A stretch of DNA of 64,000 nucleotides from Paenibacillus albiflavus (GCF_004344915.1 NZ_SKFG01000012.1:124001-188000); one strand, 5' to 3'. Counted from the stretch's first letter, positions 42,825 to 52,544 are shown. Translations and numbers: made by a program. Notes: a model not told the origin generated them from the sequence alone.

Positions 42825-43994
42825 TTAACAGCCATCTACTGGGGGCACATACAATGGCAGTGGAAACCATCCCTGCGGGATGTTCGTATTCCGTGATAAG
42901 GAGTTCCAATTCGCAAATTCACTAAGCGATGAGAAAATACCCGACATTGCCTCCCGCTTCGAGAGCCAGAGATCCGCTTGGATACCCGCACCTTCGGTAA
43001 GTTTATTTACAACAACCTGATTGTCCTGTACGACAATCTCCACTACATCACTACCCTCAATCCCGATAACGAATCTGCCATCTTGCAGCTTAACGTTCCG
43101 TGCTTTGCATTTCATGAACGCTTCAATTACCAGTGCATAATCCAGGATCATATAATTATGATCGTAACTAGTGGAATAGAATTCACTTGCATCGCCTAGC
43201 AAGCTAATTTTATCCCGATCATACGCTGGAACGGTAAAATGAAGGACAGAGAGCTTCTTATAGGCAATCAATGCCTTGCATACGATAGGTAGAAGTGCTG
43301 GATCAACCAGTTCTATCTCATGAACATTCCCACCATCCTTCGAAATCGCAACATAGCCAACAAATTTATGATGATGGAGAATGACCAGAGGCTTAATATG
43401 CCAGCTCCTCAATATAGACGCAAACTGCTCCTTGCTGCGTGCACCACTCACGATCCCTTGCTCATACAACTGATGGGCATCATCGAACTGCGAACTGTTG
43501 CTAGATAGGGGCTCAAAGCTAATTCCGCTAGCATCCAGACCGCCATATTTATGCCGGATATTATCTTCCGTTAGTGTGAAGTTTAGCTTGATGCCTGCCG
43601 GCTCATAGCCAAAATATTCATACCGTTGACGTTGACCACCAAGAAGGCTAAAAGAATAGCCCTCTGATTGGATATCCTCAATCGCCATGCTCATCAGCTT
43701 CTTCATATAGCCTTTGCCACGCGCCCGAGGGTGCACGGATACGGTTCCAATACAGGCGAGCTTAAGTTCTATACCAGCTACGTTCAAATGCACTGGGAGC
43801 ACGCAAACCATCGCTTTGATTCTGCCGTCTTCCTTAACCAGATAGTGATATTGCTGTGTGTCCGCTCCGTCTCCATACAGCTTCGGAAGCATTTGACTAA
43901 AATCATGCGGTGCCGCATCTTTACTGAAAATAAAATCGGCGAAATCCACAATGTCCTGGGCATCCGCTGGCGTTCCCTTGACGTATTGCTCCAT
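42825..43994 (-). CDS. Eis-like GNAT acetyltransferase with SCP2-like C-terminus
   Basis: 389 residues, the normal size for the Eis family. The N-terminal GNAT has VSVHPRARGKGYMKKLM (acetyl-CoA loop RARGKG, about 73-89). A second, degenerate GNAT-like domain follows. The C-terminal 100 residues resemble a sterol-carrier (SCP2) fold, ending in VPPVDGC. AGGAGGG precedes the ATG. It probably acetylates an amine on a small molecule or peptide; substrate unknown. Located 78 bp after the dehydrogenase gene in the same direction. Confidence 0.85.
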   Translation of the reverse strand: MEQYVKGTPADAQDIVDFADFIFSKDAAPHDFSQMLPKLYGDGADTQQYHYLVKEDGRIKAMVCVLPVHLNVAGIELKLACIGTVSVHPRARGKGYMKKLMSMAIEDIQSEGYSFSLLGGQRQRYEYFGYEPAGIKLNFTLTEDNIRHKYGGLDASGISFEPLSSNSSQFDDAHQLYEQGIVSGARSKEQFASILRSWHIKPLVILHHHKFVGYVAISKDGGNVHEIELVDPALLPIVCKALIAYKKLSVLHFTVPAYDRDKISLLGDASEFYSTSYDHNYMILDYALVIEAFMKCKARNVKLQDGRFVIGIEGSDVVEIVVQDNQVVVNKLTEGAGIQADLWLSKREAMSGIFSSLSEFANWNSLSRNTNIPQGWFPLPLYVPPVDGC

Positions 43995-44072
43995 TTAGAA
44001 CCCTCCTATTTAACTCTAGTCTATACAATTGATAATGAGAGGGACAGCTTGTAGCTGCCCCCCTATAAGACC

Positions 44073-45068
44073 CTAATATTTAATTAACGTAGAGATCGTC
44101 TTCGTAGGCTTCTTATAATTCTCATAAGCCTCTACCGCATGATCAAGCGGGAATACATCGGTGATAAGCGGTTTGATCGAAATACGTCCATCTGCTAGCA
44201 AACGGATGTACTCTGCTATATTTCTTCCTTCGGTCCATCGAACATGACCAATCGGATAATCTCGATTCTCTTTTTCGTAAGCTTTATCATAACGACCAGG
44301 CCCGCCAGCTCTGGAGATAAGTACCTGCGCTTCTTTACTGAACATCAGACCTCTCGAGAATTCCGCTGTTAAATCGCCGACAATAACAATTTTACCACGA
44401 TCACGAATCCATTCCAAAGATCGATTTATCAATGCCTCGCCAGGTCCACTGGCACACAGAATCACTGCGTCCGCTCCAGCAGTGCCTACAGCATCTGCCA
44501 TATACTCTTCCAACTGTTCCTGCGATTCATACACATGTGTCAAGCCTTGCTCGCGAAGCATAGTAGCTCGCTCACTGCTCAGATCAACACCTGCGATTCG
44601 AAATGCAGCAGCATTCGCGATTTGAGCGATGATATTGCCAAGGGTGCCCAAACCAACAACGACAGCCGACTCTCCAAATCTGAGGTCGGCAACGCGCAGT
44701 GCATGAATGGCAATTGCTCCTAGGCCGGCGAATGCAGCCTCCTCTGGATCGACATGATTTGGTACAACGGCCGTTAGATTAGCTGGGACCGACAACCACT
44801 GTGCATGATACACATATGGCGCACCATAACAAGCAACACGCTCACCTACCTCAATGCCGCTTACGCCTTCTCCAACCTGCTCAACAATCCCAACCGCACT
44901 ATAACCCAGTTTTATTAACTGGTCGGAGGCCTGTTTTACGAACCCCATCTCTGTACCTGGGCTAATAGCTGAATATTCCGTGCGTACAAGTACATGACCA
45001 GCAAACGGTTCAGGCTTCGTCAACTCTGTAATCATAATTGTCCCTGATTGGGTTGCGATAGCTTTCAT
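44073..45068 (-). CDS. Medium-chain dehydrogenase/reductase (MDR) family oxidoreductase
   Basis: 331 residues. It has the GroES-like N-terminal domain (EYSAISPGTEMGFV, GYSAVGIVEQVGEGV, GERVACYGAPYVYHAQW) and a Rossmann domain with VVGLGTLGNIIAQ. The usual catalytic Cys is replaced in the ISPGTE segment and the structural zinc Cys cluster is absent, so it is probably zinc-independent or bound differently, like the bi-domain oxidoreductases. ATG at 45068 follows GGGAGG by 8 bases; the upstream extension to 45119 runs through a tandem repeat and is rejected. NAD(P)-linked sugar or polyol oxidation is inferred from context. Confidence 0.83.
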   Translation of the reverse strand: MKAIATQSGTIMITELTKPEPFAGHVLVRTEYSAISPGTEMGFVKQASDQLIKLGYSAVGIVEQVGEGVSGIEVGERVACYGAPYVYHAQWLSVPANLTAVVPNHVDPEEAAFAGLGAIAIHALRVADLRFGESAVVVGLGTLGNIIAQIANAAAFRIAGVDLSSERATMLREQGLTHVYESQEQLEEYMADAVGTAGADAVILCASGPGEALINRSLEWIRDRGKIVIVGDLTAEFSRGLMFSKEAQVLISRAGGPGRYDKAYEKENRDYPIGHVRWTEGRNIAEYIRLLADGRISIKPLITDVFPLDHAVEAYENYKKPTKTISTLIKY

Positions 45069-45087
45069 CCTGATTTCCTCCCAAAAG

Positions 45088-45167
45088 TTATGCTTTAGCA
45101 AAACTTGCATCGTAAGCATCTACTGAGTTTTGCTTTAGCAAAACTTGCTTCGTAAGCATCAACTGAG
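45088..45167. repeat. Two tandem 40-bp repeats
   Basis: 45088-45127 and 45128-45167 are head-to-tail copies of 40 bp differing at three positions. Each contains GCTTTAGCAAAACTTGC and a CGTAAGCAT segment, and the second forms GTTTTGC-TTTA-GCAAAAC. It lies between the YesN-like regulator and the dehydrogenase gene. Confidence 0.85.
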
Positions 45168-45170
45168 ATG

Positions 45171-47411
45171 TTAACTCATGTTTTGTTTTCTGTAATCACT
45201 AGGGGAAATGCCAAAAAATTTTCTAAATGTCGTACTGAAGGTTGAAGAGTTCAAGTACCCTGTCTTCTCTCCAATTTCTGCGACCGTATAAGTAGTGTCC
45301 TTCAGCAATTCCCTTGCGTGAGACAATCTTACTTTATTGAGATATTCGACATAATTGATACCAAATGTCTTCTTAAAATAGCTCGAGAAATACTTAGACG
45401 ATGTCTCTGTCACCGCTGCAATATCGTCGAGATACAGATTCTCCATGTAATGCAGCTCAATATACTGCGAGATGAACGCTGGATTCAGCTTGCTCGCTTG
45501 CTCTGGCTTACTATGCTTGGCAATATACTTTGCAGCCTCAATCAACGCATCCTCGATAACTGTGCAATTAAATGCATGATCCACCTTGTACATAAATTGC
45601 TGCTCAAGCTGATACAGTTCATTGTTCGTATTCGCTTCAGCTCCTGCGTGCTTGACCAAATAGAAGAAGATCGTCTTAGCGATATGCGTTAGTTGATGGT
45701 GATGAATGTCCCGATCGGAATTCTCTTTAATCGTCTCAGCAATGATTTCTTTAACTTCCTTCAGCTTGCCTACCGTCACATAGTTCGATAGCTTCTCTAT
45801 TTTCTCGAATGGGAAATACACGCTCCACTCATACTGAATTTTCATCATATCCAGCACGTTACTTGCTTCATTCACGCTTCTATAGAGCATACCATTCATC
45901 ACATTGCGATACGCATATTTAATGTTGGCCATCTCAGAGGAATACAGTTTACTTACGCTCGCTTTAATCGAATAGCCTGCCAACTCATCGTTCTCCATTC
46001 GAGTCAAATGGGCTTTAAAATGTTTAAGCAGCGTATCGCGTTCACTCACTTGATTCATATTCACAATCGCAATGAATTGCAGCTGCCTCTCGTAGAACAG
46101 ACTTGCATTCATCCCTGATAGGCTGACCTGAATAATTTCGCTAATTCGATCGATTGGCATCATAGGCCCATGCTCATTCGATTTCATACTTAAGTGAAAC
46201 ATGACCAGCACAAATTGCTTACTACGGAAGAAGTCCGAACAATAATTCTGAATTTGCAGATCAAGCTCACTGGAATGCGAATATTCATCTAAGGCCTGCA
46301 GGAATACGCCCCTACGCGCTTCCGATCCGATTGTCTTTAGCTGCTTCTTGTACGAATCGATCTCGTTCTGCATCTGGACAATATCACTGTGTATTTTGCG
46401 AAAATCATTGCCGATGGTCTGACCTCTGCCTAACTGTTTGAGAATTCGTTTGACAGGTCGATTCAAGAAAATGCTAAGGAAAATAGATAAAACGATGGAA
46501 CAAACGATTGTCGTAACCATCATCACTCTATTCGCACGTGAAACAGAATCAATATTATTGAATTGATAAGGGACCTTATCGATATAAATAAATCCGTTAA
46601 ATTCCGATTTAAAGAAGTGATACTCATAATTCTCTTTGGTGAGGGACTCTTCTTTGGATGAGCTTAAATAAATTTCATCGAGCATGCCCCTAATATCCGG
46701 ATTAGGGTCTGTGCTGAGAATCACATTGCGATTCTGATCCAATATCATCATCGATGCGCCAGGAATCATGAGGTTCTGGTTCGCATTCTTCATCAGGGCT
46801 TTCTCATCAATTAGAAGAATGATATTCTTATTGGATATACGAATCTTATTTCCGTCTACAGCAAGCATCAATTTTTTCTTGTTCTGCTGAAACGTCTCCG
46901 ATGAAATTTTGTAATACTCTCCAGCAAATATTTTGAATGCATTCTTGGTGCGCATATAGTTGCGCCAATAATTGGCATCATACATACTCTTATATTTCTG
47001 ATTGAACACATGGTCCAGACTGCTCGTTCCTTTGGCCGTAATCGCAATGTCATAATCGTCGTAGAATACGATGACATCTTCGATAAAATCGATCGAAGAG
47101 ACCAGCGTCGCAATGCTATCCTGCATCATATAAACCTTCGTCATATCGATGCGCCCCGCTTCGTCCGACTCCAAGTCATTGAAGCGCAGTCCATGAATAG
47201 CATGAAGAATGTTGTTAATGGAACGAAAGCTGTCGTCATACGACTTCATCATCGATTTAACGGCAAGCGTGTTATTCTCCGTCACTTTCTCGTAAATACT
47301 GGAGATTGAGTTCTTGTACACGAAGTAATTGGATACAAACATAAAAGCGATGACAAGGAGCAATGAGCCGAAAATTTGGATAATTCCCTGATTCGTAATA
47401 TAACGTTTCAT
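45171..47411 (-). CDS. Membrane-anchored AraC-family regulator, YesN-like
   Basis: 746 residues. Helix at about 12-33, an external sensor domain (about 34-295), a second helix (about 297-318), then a cytoplasmic linker and a C-terminal AraC double HTH (about 645-745: YLDDIAAVTETSSKYFSSYF and AEIGEKTGYLNSSTFSTTFR). This one-chain architecture is typical of Paenibacillus and of the YesN/YtdP-like regulators placed next to LplABC importers. It probably senses an extracellular oligosaccharide and switches on the importer genes directly upstream. GGGGG precedes the ATG. Confidence 0.93.
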   Translation of the reverse strand: MKRYITNQGIIQIFGSLLLVIAFMFVSNYFVYKNSISSIYEKVTENNTLAVKSMMKSYDDSFRSINNILHAIHGLRFNDLESDEAGRIDMTKVYMMQDSIATLVSSIDFIEDVIVFYDDYDIAITAKGTSSLDHVFNQKYKSMYDANYWRNYMRTKNAFKIFAGEYYKISSETFQQNKKKLMLAVDGNKIRISNKNIILLIDEKALMKNANQNLMIPGASMMILDQNRNVILSTDPNPDIRGMLDEIYLSSSKEESLTKENYEYHFFKSEFNGFIYIDKVPYQFNNIDSVSRANRVMMVTTIVCSIVLSIFLSIFLNRPVKRILKQLGRGQTIGNDFRKIHSDIVQMQNEIDSYKKQLKTIGSEARRGVFLQALDEYSHSSELDLQIQNYCSDFFRSKQFVLVMFHLSMKSNEHGPMMPIDRISEIIQVSLSGMNASLFYERQLQFIAIVNMNQVSERDTLLKHFKAHLTRMENDELAGYSIKASVSKLYSSEMANIKYAYRNVMNGMLYRSVNEASNVLDMMKIQYEWSVYFPFEKIEKLSNYVTVGKLKEVKEIIAETIKENSDRDIHHHQLTHIAKTIFFYLVKHAGAEANTNNELYQLEQQFMYKVDHAFNCTVIEDALIEAAKYIAKHSKPEQASKLNPAFISQYIELHYMENLYLDDIAAVTETSSKYFSSYFKKTFGINYVEYLNKVRLSHARELLKDTTYTVAEIGEKTGYLNSSTFSTTFRKFFGISPSDYRKQNMS

Positions 47412-47470
47412 AGTTATAGCTTACCCCCGATCGATCTGGATGCCTATCCAATACTTCTACATCCAAGCAC

Positions 47471-48334
47471 CTAACCCTTCTCGGAGCCTAACATTACACC
47501 TTTTGCAAAGTATTTTTGAACAAAAGGATAAATAATTAACACGGGTACCATCGCTAAAATAATGGTTGCATTCTTCTTCGCTTGCGGTGCGATTGCAGCA
47601 GCATCTACAAGTGATGAGCTGCTTCCATCATTGAAGATCAGCATATCCCTCAGTACGACCTGCAAAGGAAACATATGCTGGTCATTCAAATAAATCATAG
47701 GAAGGAAGAAGCTATTCCAATGTCCCATAAAGTAAAATAGACCAATGGAAGCAAGTGCAGGCTTAGATAAAGGAATCACGATATTGAACAAAATTCGGTA
47801 TTCGGATGCGCCATCGATAAGTGCTGCTTCACGGATTTGCGATGACATGCCTTCATAGAAGCTCTTCAAAATAATAAGCTCCATCGTCCAGATCGCATTC
47901 GGAATAACGAGTGCCCATACGGTATCCGTAAGCCCCAACGTGTTAACGATCAAGTAGTTCGGAATAATTCCCGGATTGAGGAACATGGTCGCGACGATTC
48001 CGAACATCCAATACTTGCGCCAGATGAAATCAGGCTTCGATAACGGATATGCAGCGACCGCTGTAAATAACAAGTTAATAGAAGTACCTAATCCTGTATA
48101 GAAAATGGTATTTAAATAAGCTCTCGGGATCTTGGGATCCTTAAGAACTTCCATATAAGCGTTTAAGTTAAGCCCTTTCGGCCAAAAGGTTATTTTTCCT
48201 TGTACAACATAAGCCGTATCACTAATCGAGATGATCAGAATATAAAATATTGGATATAGCATAACGATCGCAATGAGGCTGAGTACTAAGGTAATGATAA
48301 CGCTGGCCAGATTAAATCTCGATTCTCCTACCAT
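47471..48334 (-). CDS. Carbohydrate ABC transporter permease, LplC-type
   Basis: 287 residues, six membrane helices, EAA loop REAALIDGASEYRILFNIVIP (about 180-200) and the C-terminal KGVMLGSEKG ending. Overlaps the stop of the LplB-type gene by 7 bases. Works with the products of 48328-49296 and 49376-50980; no ATPase gene nearby. Confidence 0.93.
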   Translation of the reverse strand: MVGESRFNLASVIITLVLSLIAIVMLYPIFYILIISISDTAYVVQGKITFWPKGLNLNAYMEVLKDPKIPRAYLNTIFYTGLGTSINLLFTAVAAYPLSKPDFIWRKYWMFGIVATMFLNPGIIPNYLIVNTLGLTDTVWALVIPNAIWTMELIILKSFYEGMSSQIREAALIDGASEYRILFNIVIPLSKPALASIGLFYFMGHWNSFFLPMIYLNDQHMFPLQVVLRDMLIFNDGSSSSLVDAAAIAPQAKKNATIILAMVPVLIIYPFVQKYFAKGVMLGSEKG

Positions 48335-49296
48335 AGTCCTTTACCCCCAAGTCTCCTGCTAATCTTATTCGCAATTAATAACATCGTCATGGCAATTAGC
48401 GCTTCGAACATTCCGACTGCTGCCGCATAGCTGTAATTGGTCTGAAGCATCCCTTTGCGGTATACATAAGTCGAGAATACATCGGCAACTTTGTAAGTGG
48501 AAGGCGTATAAAGCAGTAATACCTTCTCATAACCAATACGGATCATGGACCCTGTTTTCAGAATGAACATCGTAAGTATAGTCGGCATAATACTTGGAAT
48601 CGTAATATTCCACATATTTCGCCATCTATTGCTCCCATCCACTCTTGCTGCCTCATATAAGGTCGGATTAATGCCAGAAATGGCTGCCAAATAAATAATC
48701 GCTTCATAACCAAGAAGTGCCCAAATATCAGAAGATACATATATCGTCCGGAACCATTCCGGCATGCCAATAAAATAAATTTTTTCAAATCCCAGACTCG
48801 CAATGATTTTGTTAATGAGCCCGCTGCCCGGCGATAGAATATCGATCAGCATACTGCTGATAACGACAACTGATAGAAATGCAGGCAGATACGTAATCGT
48901 TTGAATCACCTTTTTGAACCATTTGACTCTAACTTCGTTCAGCAGTAAAGCTAGTAGAATTGGAAATGGAAAGGTAAAAATTAATGCATAGAACCCTAAC
49001 AAGAACGTGTTCTTGAAGAGCAACCAGAAATCATCACTGGAAAAGAAGTTAATAAAATGCTTGAGACCGACCCACTTACTGCCGAGAATGCCTTGGAAGA
49101 CGCTGTAATCCTTAAAGGCAATAATCAATCCGTATAAGGGACCATAACGGAAAATAATATAAAAAAGAATACAGGGAATAAACAGAATCAACAGCTGTCT
49201 ATCGCGTTTAATATGTGCTAATGTCCCAGATAATCGAGAATTCGGCTTTTGCTTCTTAGTGGTCGTTGGAACTGTCTGGGTGTTCGATTGCTGCAT
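48328..49296 (-). CDS. Carbohydrate ABC transporter permease, LplB-type
   Basis: 322 residues, with a basic cytoplasmic head (about 1-35), six helices, EAA loop YEAARVDGSNRWRNMWNITI and the usual KGLW end. AGGAGGG lies 8 bases before the ATG. Follows the binding protein gene by 79 bp. Membrane channel half of the importer. Confidence 0.93.
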   Translation of the reverse strand: MQQSNTQTVPTTTKKQKPNSRLSGTLAHIKRDRQLLILFIPCILFYIIFRYGPLYGLIIAFKDYSVFQGILGSKWVGLKHFINFFSSDDFWLLFKNTFLLGFYALIFTFPFPILLALLLNEVRVKWFKKVIQTITYLPAFLSVVVISSMLIDILSPGSGLINKIIASLGFEKIYFIGMPEWFRTIYVSSDIWALLGYEAIIYLAAISGINPTLYEAARVDGSNRWRNMWNITIPSIMPTILTMFILKTGSMIRIGYEKVLLLYTPSTYKVADVFSTYVYRKGMLQTNYSYAAAVGMFEALIAMTMLLIANKISRRLGGKGLW

Positions 49297-49375
49297 GGCT
49301 CTCTCCCTCCTATATGATGGAATGGAACTTGGAGAACGCTCGTTCCAAGTCCCATCAATCTACCATCTAATCACA

Positions 49376-50980
49376 TTATTTAGCTGCGTCAAACCGCTTT
49401 TGAGCTTCATTGTATACAGTTACCAGCTTATCGGAACCAAGCTTAACTGCGCTTTGTTGCCATTCTGCCCACTGTGCATCTCCATAGTTCTTGTTCATTA
49501 TATATTGCGCATTAAACTCATTCGCTGCTTTCTCTAATGAGGTTTGCAATTCAGCGATTGTTGAAATTTCATCATCGGTTAAGTTCACAACTGGATCTTC
49601 CGGCTCGAATTTTTTGGCGGAAATCATTTTATCTTGAGCTTCTTTTTCTTTCTCAGTGTAGTTGTAGTACACGCTGCGTCTGTCCGGATGTAAGTACATG
49701 CCTTCAAGCCACATACCGTAACGATCTTCTAGGACTTTAATATCTACTTGCGGCAAATCTTTCAATTCAGGGTATACAGGCTTACCGTTTGCGTCGAAAT
49801 TAAAGGTTTGACCCTCAACGCCAAGGGTTATAAGCTGCGCACCAGATGGACTGGTTAAGTAATCCAGCAATTTCAGTGAAGCTTCTTTATTGGCATTGTT
49901 CGCAACGGCAATACCGAAGTCTGTATCGATTTTTGGCAAGGTACGGATATTTCCTGTTGGTCCAATTGGGTTTGCATAACGCAAATTGAAATCCGGATTT
50001 TGTGATTTTACTTGGTTATAGAACAAATCCATACGGCCAATCCAGTCCCATGTAACGAATGACTTATCTGTCGTCATCTTGGACTGCCAAGAATCTGGCG
50101 TATCCGTCATGAATTCCGGATCAAGCAAACCTTCATTATACAGCTTCTTCATGAAATCCAGCATTTCCTTATGCTCAGGCGTTGTTGGTGCATAGCGCCA
50201 GTTTTTCGTTTTCTCATCATAAGAAGCTGGATAGCTTACTCCCCCAAGTCCCCATCCATAAGCTAGGTCTCTAAAGAAATGTTCTTTGGTTTTGGAAGCC
50301 ATCGGATAGGAGTTCGGGTAAATTTCCTTCAATTTCTTAAGCGCTTCATAGAACTCTTCTGTATTCGTCCATTCTTTCAAGTTGTTCTTGTCAAAAATAT
50401 CCTTGCGATACATCATGCCGTGGTTAACGTCACGGTTCATGTTGTAAATTGGCCAAGCGTATAATTTACCGTTCTGATCACCGAAGGATTTGACCGTATC
50501 CGGATTCTCATCAATGTACAATTTCTTAAAGTTAGGCAGCATGTCGCTGTAATCGTTAATTGCTACCACTGCGTTCAGTTGACCAATTTTCTTCAATTCA
50601 GCCGGTGTCAGCCCGATGAAAATATCAGGGAGCTTACCTGAAGCCATGACCATCTTCAATTTATCTTGATAGGTTCCATCAGAGTAGTTCTGTATTTCTA
50701 GCTTAATGCCTGTGCGTTTCTCGATTTCATTAATGACCAATTTGTCATTAGCAGGATTATCCGCAACTAGCATCCATGTAAGTGTCGTTGGCTTGTCTAC
50801 TAGCGGAAGCTTCAGTCCTCCTGTATCACCATATTCGCTTGGAGTCGTAGTTGCAGCTGGTGGTGCTGGCGTCGCTGTTCCTGATGATGCTTCATTACCT
50901 GCTCCTTTACCTGAGCAAGCCGCTAACATCGAACCGACTAGCGTTAGACTTAGCGTTACTTTAAACAGCTTTTTTAACAT
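49376..50980 (-). CDS. ABC transporter substrate-binding lipoprotein (family 1, LplA-like)
   Basis: 534 residues. Signal peptide with lipobox LAAC (Cys22), then a Gly/Ala/Thr/Pro-rich linker and a two-lobed binding domain. AAAGGGAGG precedes the ATG. First gene of the minus-strand locus, with a candidate cre site about 95 bp upstream, consistent with glucose repression of a sugar importer. Ligand likely an oligosaccharide, unidentified. Confidence 0.92.
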   Translation of the reverse strand: MLKKLFKVTLSLTLVGSMLAACSGKGAGNEASSGTATPAPPAATTTPSEYGDTGGLKLPLVDKPTTLTWMLVADNPANDKLVINEIEKRTGIKLEIQNYSDGTYQDKLKMVMASGKLPDIFIGLTPAELKKIGQLNAVVAINDYSDMLPNFKKLYIDENPDTVKSFGDQNGKLYAWPIYNMNRDVNHGMMYRKDIFDKNNLKEWTNTEEFYEALKKLKEIYPNSYPMASKTKEHFFRDLAYGWGLGGVSYPASYDEKTKNWRYAPTTPEHKEMLDFMKKLYNEGLLDPEFMTDTPDSWQSKMTTDKSFVTWDWIGRMDLFYNQVKSQNPDFNLRYANPIGPTGNIRTLPKIDTDFGIAVANNANKEASLKLLDYLTSPSGAQLITLGVEGQTFNFDANGKPVYPELKDLPQVDIKVLEDRYGMWLEGMYLHPDRRSVYYNYTEKEKEAQDKMISAKKFEPEDPVVNLTDDEISTIAELQTSLEKAANEFNAQYIMNKNYGDAQWAEWQQSAVKLGSDKLVTVYNEAQKRFDAAK

Positions 50981-51286
50981 CTGTATTCCTCCCTTTATAA
51001 TATTTGATGCAGATGTAATCCGAGGCTGTTGCCTCGTTGATTCAAATTGTAATCAGACATTTTTGAATTCGTAAATAAAGCGTTTTCATAAATCTCATTT
51101 TTTCGGCATGGTTTGAAGACAAAAATATTAATAAACCCTTGATACGCAAGGGATTTTTGCATGTGGAAATTGCTAAATAGCTAGAATATACTAAATTTTT
51201 ATTTTACGATTTTCCATTGATTAAGCTATTCGTATGAACTTAGGAACTAGCGTTGTAAGGTAGCGGTGAAGACTCTCAACCGCCCT
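50981..51286. promoter_or_regulatory. Upstream region of the binding-protein gene, with candidate cre site
   Basis: No gene seen in these 306 bases. On the minus strand TGAAAACGCTTTAT at 51088-51075 matches 13 of 14 positions of the relaxed cre consensus TGWAARCGYTWNCW, so CcpA control of the importer is likely. The promoter itself could not be assigned with confidence. Confidence 0.5.
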
Positions 51287-51940
51287 TTACAATGTCATCG
51301 CTTGTCCATATCTAGCCAAGAACTCTTCTTTATCTTTATAATCGGGCATAACGCTGCCTACACGTCTCCAGAAGGAGCGATCATGATTCATATGGGTAAG
51401 ATGGCATAGTTCATGGATGATTACATAATCAATCACTTCAATCGGTGCCATAGCTAAACGATAATTAAAGGTTAAATGTTTATCCGAGCTACAGCTTCCC
51501 CATTTAGTGCGTGATTCTACGATTTCTATGGATTTGGGTTTGACTTTCAACTGCTGCTGGTAGATTTGTATCCGTTCTCCTACAACCCTCTTGCAGCTAG
51601 CAAAATAAAACTTTTTTAGACGCAATTTAAGCTCGTCTTCATTCAAGTCTTTGGTCTCGATCAGCTCATGGAGAAAATAATATTTACCTAGATGAAGAAA
51701 CTTGCCTTGATCTTGATATTCTTTTGTTGGCGAAGTTTCTCGTGCTTTCGCTATCTCTTGTAATTGCTTCAAGATCTTATGTCCCTGCTGCTTTACCGCA
51801 CTCATTACAACATCTTCACTAGTATGATTCGGGGCTTTGTCAATAATTAGACCCGTAGAGTCGATATGAATCGAAAGCTTACGCCTCTGTCCATATTCAA
51901 CATGAAATTCGATTATTTGCTGTTCATACTCAACTTTCAT
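51287..51940 (-). CDS. YgjP-like (DUF45) metal-dependent hydrolase
   Basis: 217 residues. The C-terminal half has the zinc motif HELCHLTHMNHDRSFW (HExxH with a third His downstream) near residue 175, preceded by SRTKWGSCSSDKHLTFNYRL, the hallmark of the YgjP/SprT-like DUF45 proteins. Function of bacterial members is unclear; a protease role is assumed. The open frame extends upstream into ferritin on another frame, but similarity begins at MKVEYEQQ (51940); ATGs at 51949 and 51952 are alternatives and no strong ribosome binding site is visible. A ferritin terminator lies just upstream. Confidence 0.82.
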   Translation of the reverse strand: MKVEYEQQIIEFHVEYGQRRKLSIHIDSTGLIIDKAPNHTSEDVVMSAVKQQGHKILKQLQEIAKARETSPTKEYQDQGKFLHLGKYYFLHELIETKDLNEDELKLRLKKFYFASCKRVVGERIQIYQQQLKVKPKSIEIVESRTKWGSCSSDKHLTFNYRLAMAPIEVIDYVIIHELCHLTHMNHDRSFWRRVGSVMPDYKDKEEFLARYGQAMTL

Positions 51941-51980
51941 TATCAACATCATTTCTATAAAATTATTTCTAAAATACAGT

Positions 51981-52010
51981 AAAAAAGCTGCCTTCCCTAC
52001 GGAAAACAGC
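51981..52010 (-). terminator. Ferritin terminator
   Basis: On the minus strand GCTG..TTCC pairs with GGAA..CAGC around GTAG, followed by six T. It lies 22 bp after the ferritin stop. Confidence 0.75.
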
Positions 52011-52031
52011 CCCTTGATTGTGCATTTAAAC

Positions 52032-52544
52032 TTAGGCTTCGCTTGTTGGTGGCGTAAATGTACGCTTAGCCAGCTCGGAATCGAGCATATAGAAGGCATT
52101 ACTGTCATTATCAATGCGGCGCAGCTTCTGAATAATACTGTCGAAGGTCGCTTCTTCTTCCACCTGCTCATCAATAAACCATTTTAGAAAATTAATCGTC
52201 GCATGCTCACGCTCATCCCACGCGATATCGGACAATTCATATATACGCTTCGTTACGGTCTTCTCATGCTCGAAGGAATGCTCAAATGCATCTAACAATG
52301 AGCTATATTCATTCTGGGGATTCTCCATACCGCTAACAATAGCGCGTTTCCCAAGTGTATTGATAAAATGGTAAATTTTCATTCCGTGGAACTTCTCTTC
52401 TTCCGACTGCATGATGAAAAAATTCGCAAATCCATCAAAGCTTTCTGACGAACAATATGCCGCCATAGCTAGATAGACCTGTGAAGAGTAGAATTCATAA
52501 TTCATTTGATCGTTTAATTTTGCAAGCAGCTTCTCACTTAACAT
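52032..52544 (-). CDS. ftnA: Ferritin
   Basis: 170 residues, four-helix ferritin. Ferroxidase ligands are visible: Glu in MNYEFYSSQVYLAMAAY (near 17), the EExxH pair in QSEEEKFHG (about 47-55), and the later EHEKTV and EQVEEEA segments. Makes the 24-subunit iron store. GGAGGGTGATC precedes the ATG. The upstream region 52560-52640 is rich in CAACAATAATA motifs and has ACAAC-N7-GTTGT, possibly a Fur/PerR-type site but not a good consensus match. Single gene with its own terminator. Confidence 0.95.
   Translation of the reverse strand: MLSEKLLAKLNDQMNYEFYSSQVYLAMAAYCSSESFDGFANFFIMQSEEEKFHGMKIYHFINTLGKRAIVSGMENPQNEYSSLLDAFEHSFEHEKTVTKRIYELSDIAWDEREHATINFLKWFIDEQVEEEATFDSIIQKLRRIDNDSNAFYMLDSELAKRTFTPPTSEA

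Noticed and set aside
44042-44062. Terminator between the dehydrogenase and acetyltransferase genes
   Set aside because: A short stem is present but without a T run; evidence too weak to list.
45069-45119. Longer start for the MDR dehydrogenase
   Set aside because: It is translated from the tandem repeat; GGGAGG before 45068 and the family start at MKAIA decide for the shorter form.
51941-52174. N-terminal extension of the YgjP-like protein into the ferritin gene
   Set aside because: The extra residues overlap ferritin in another frame, cross its terminator and show no family similarity.
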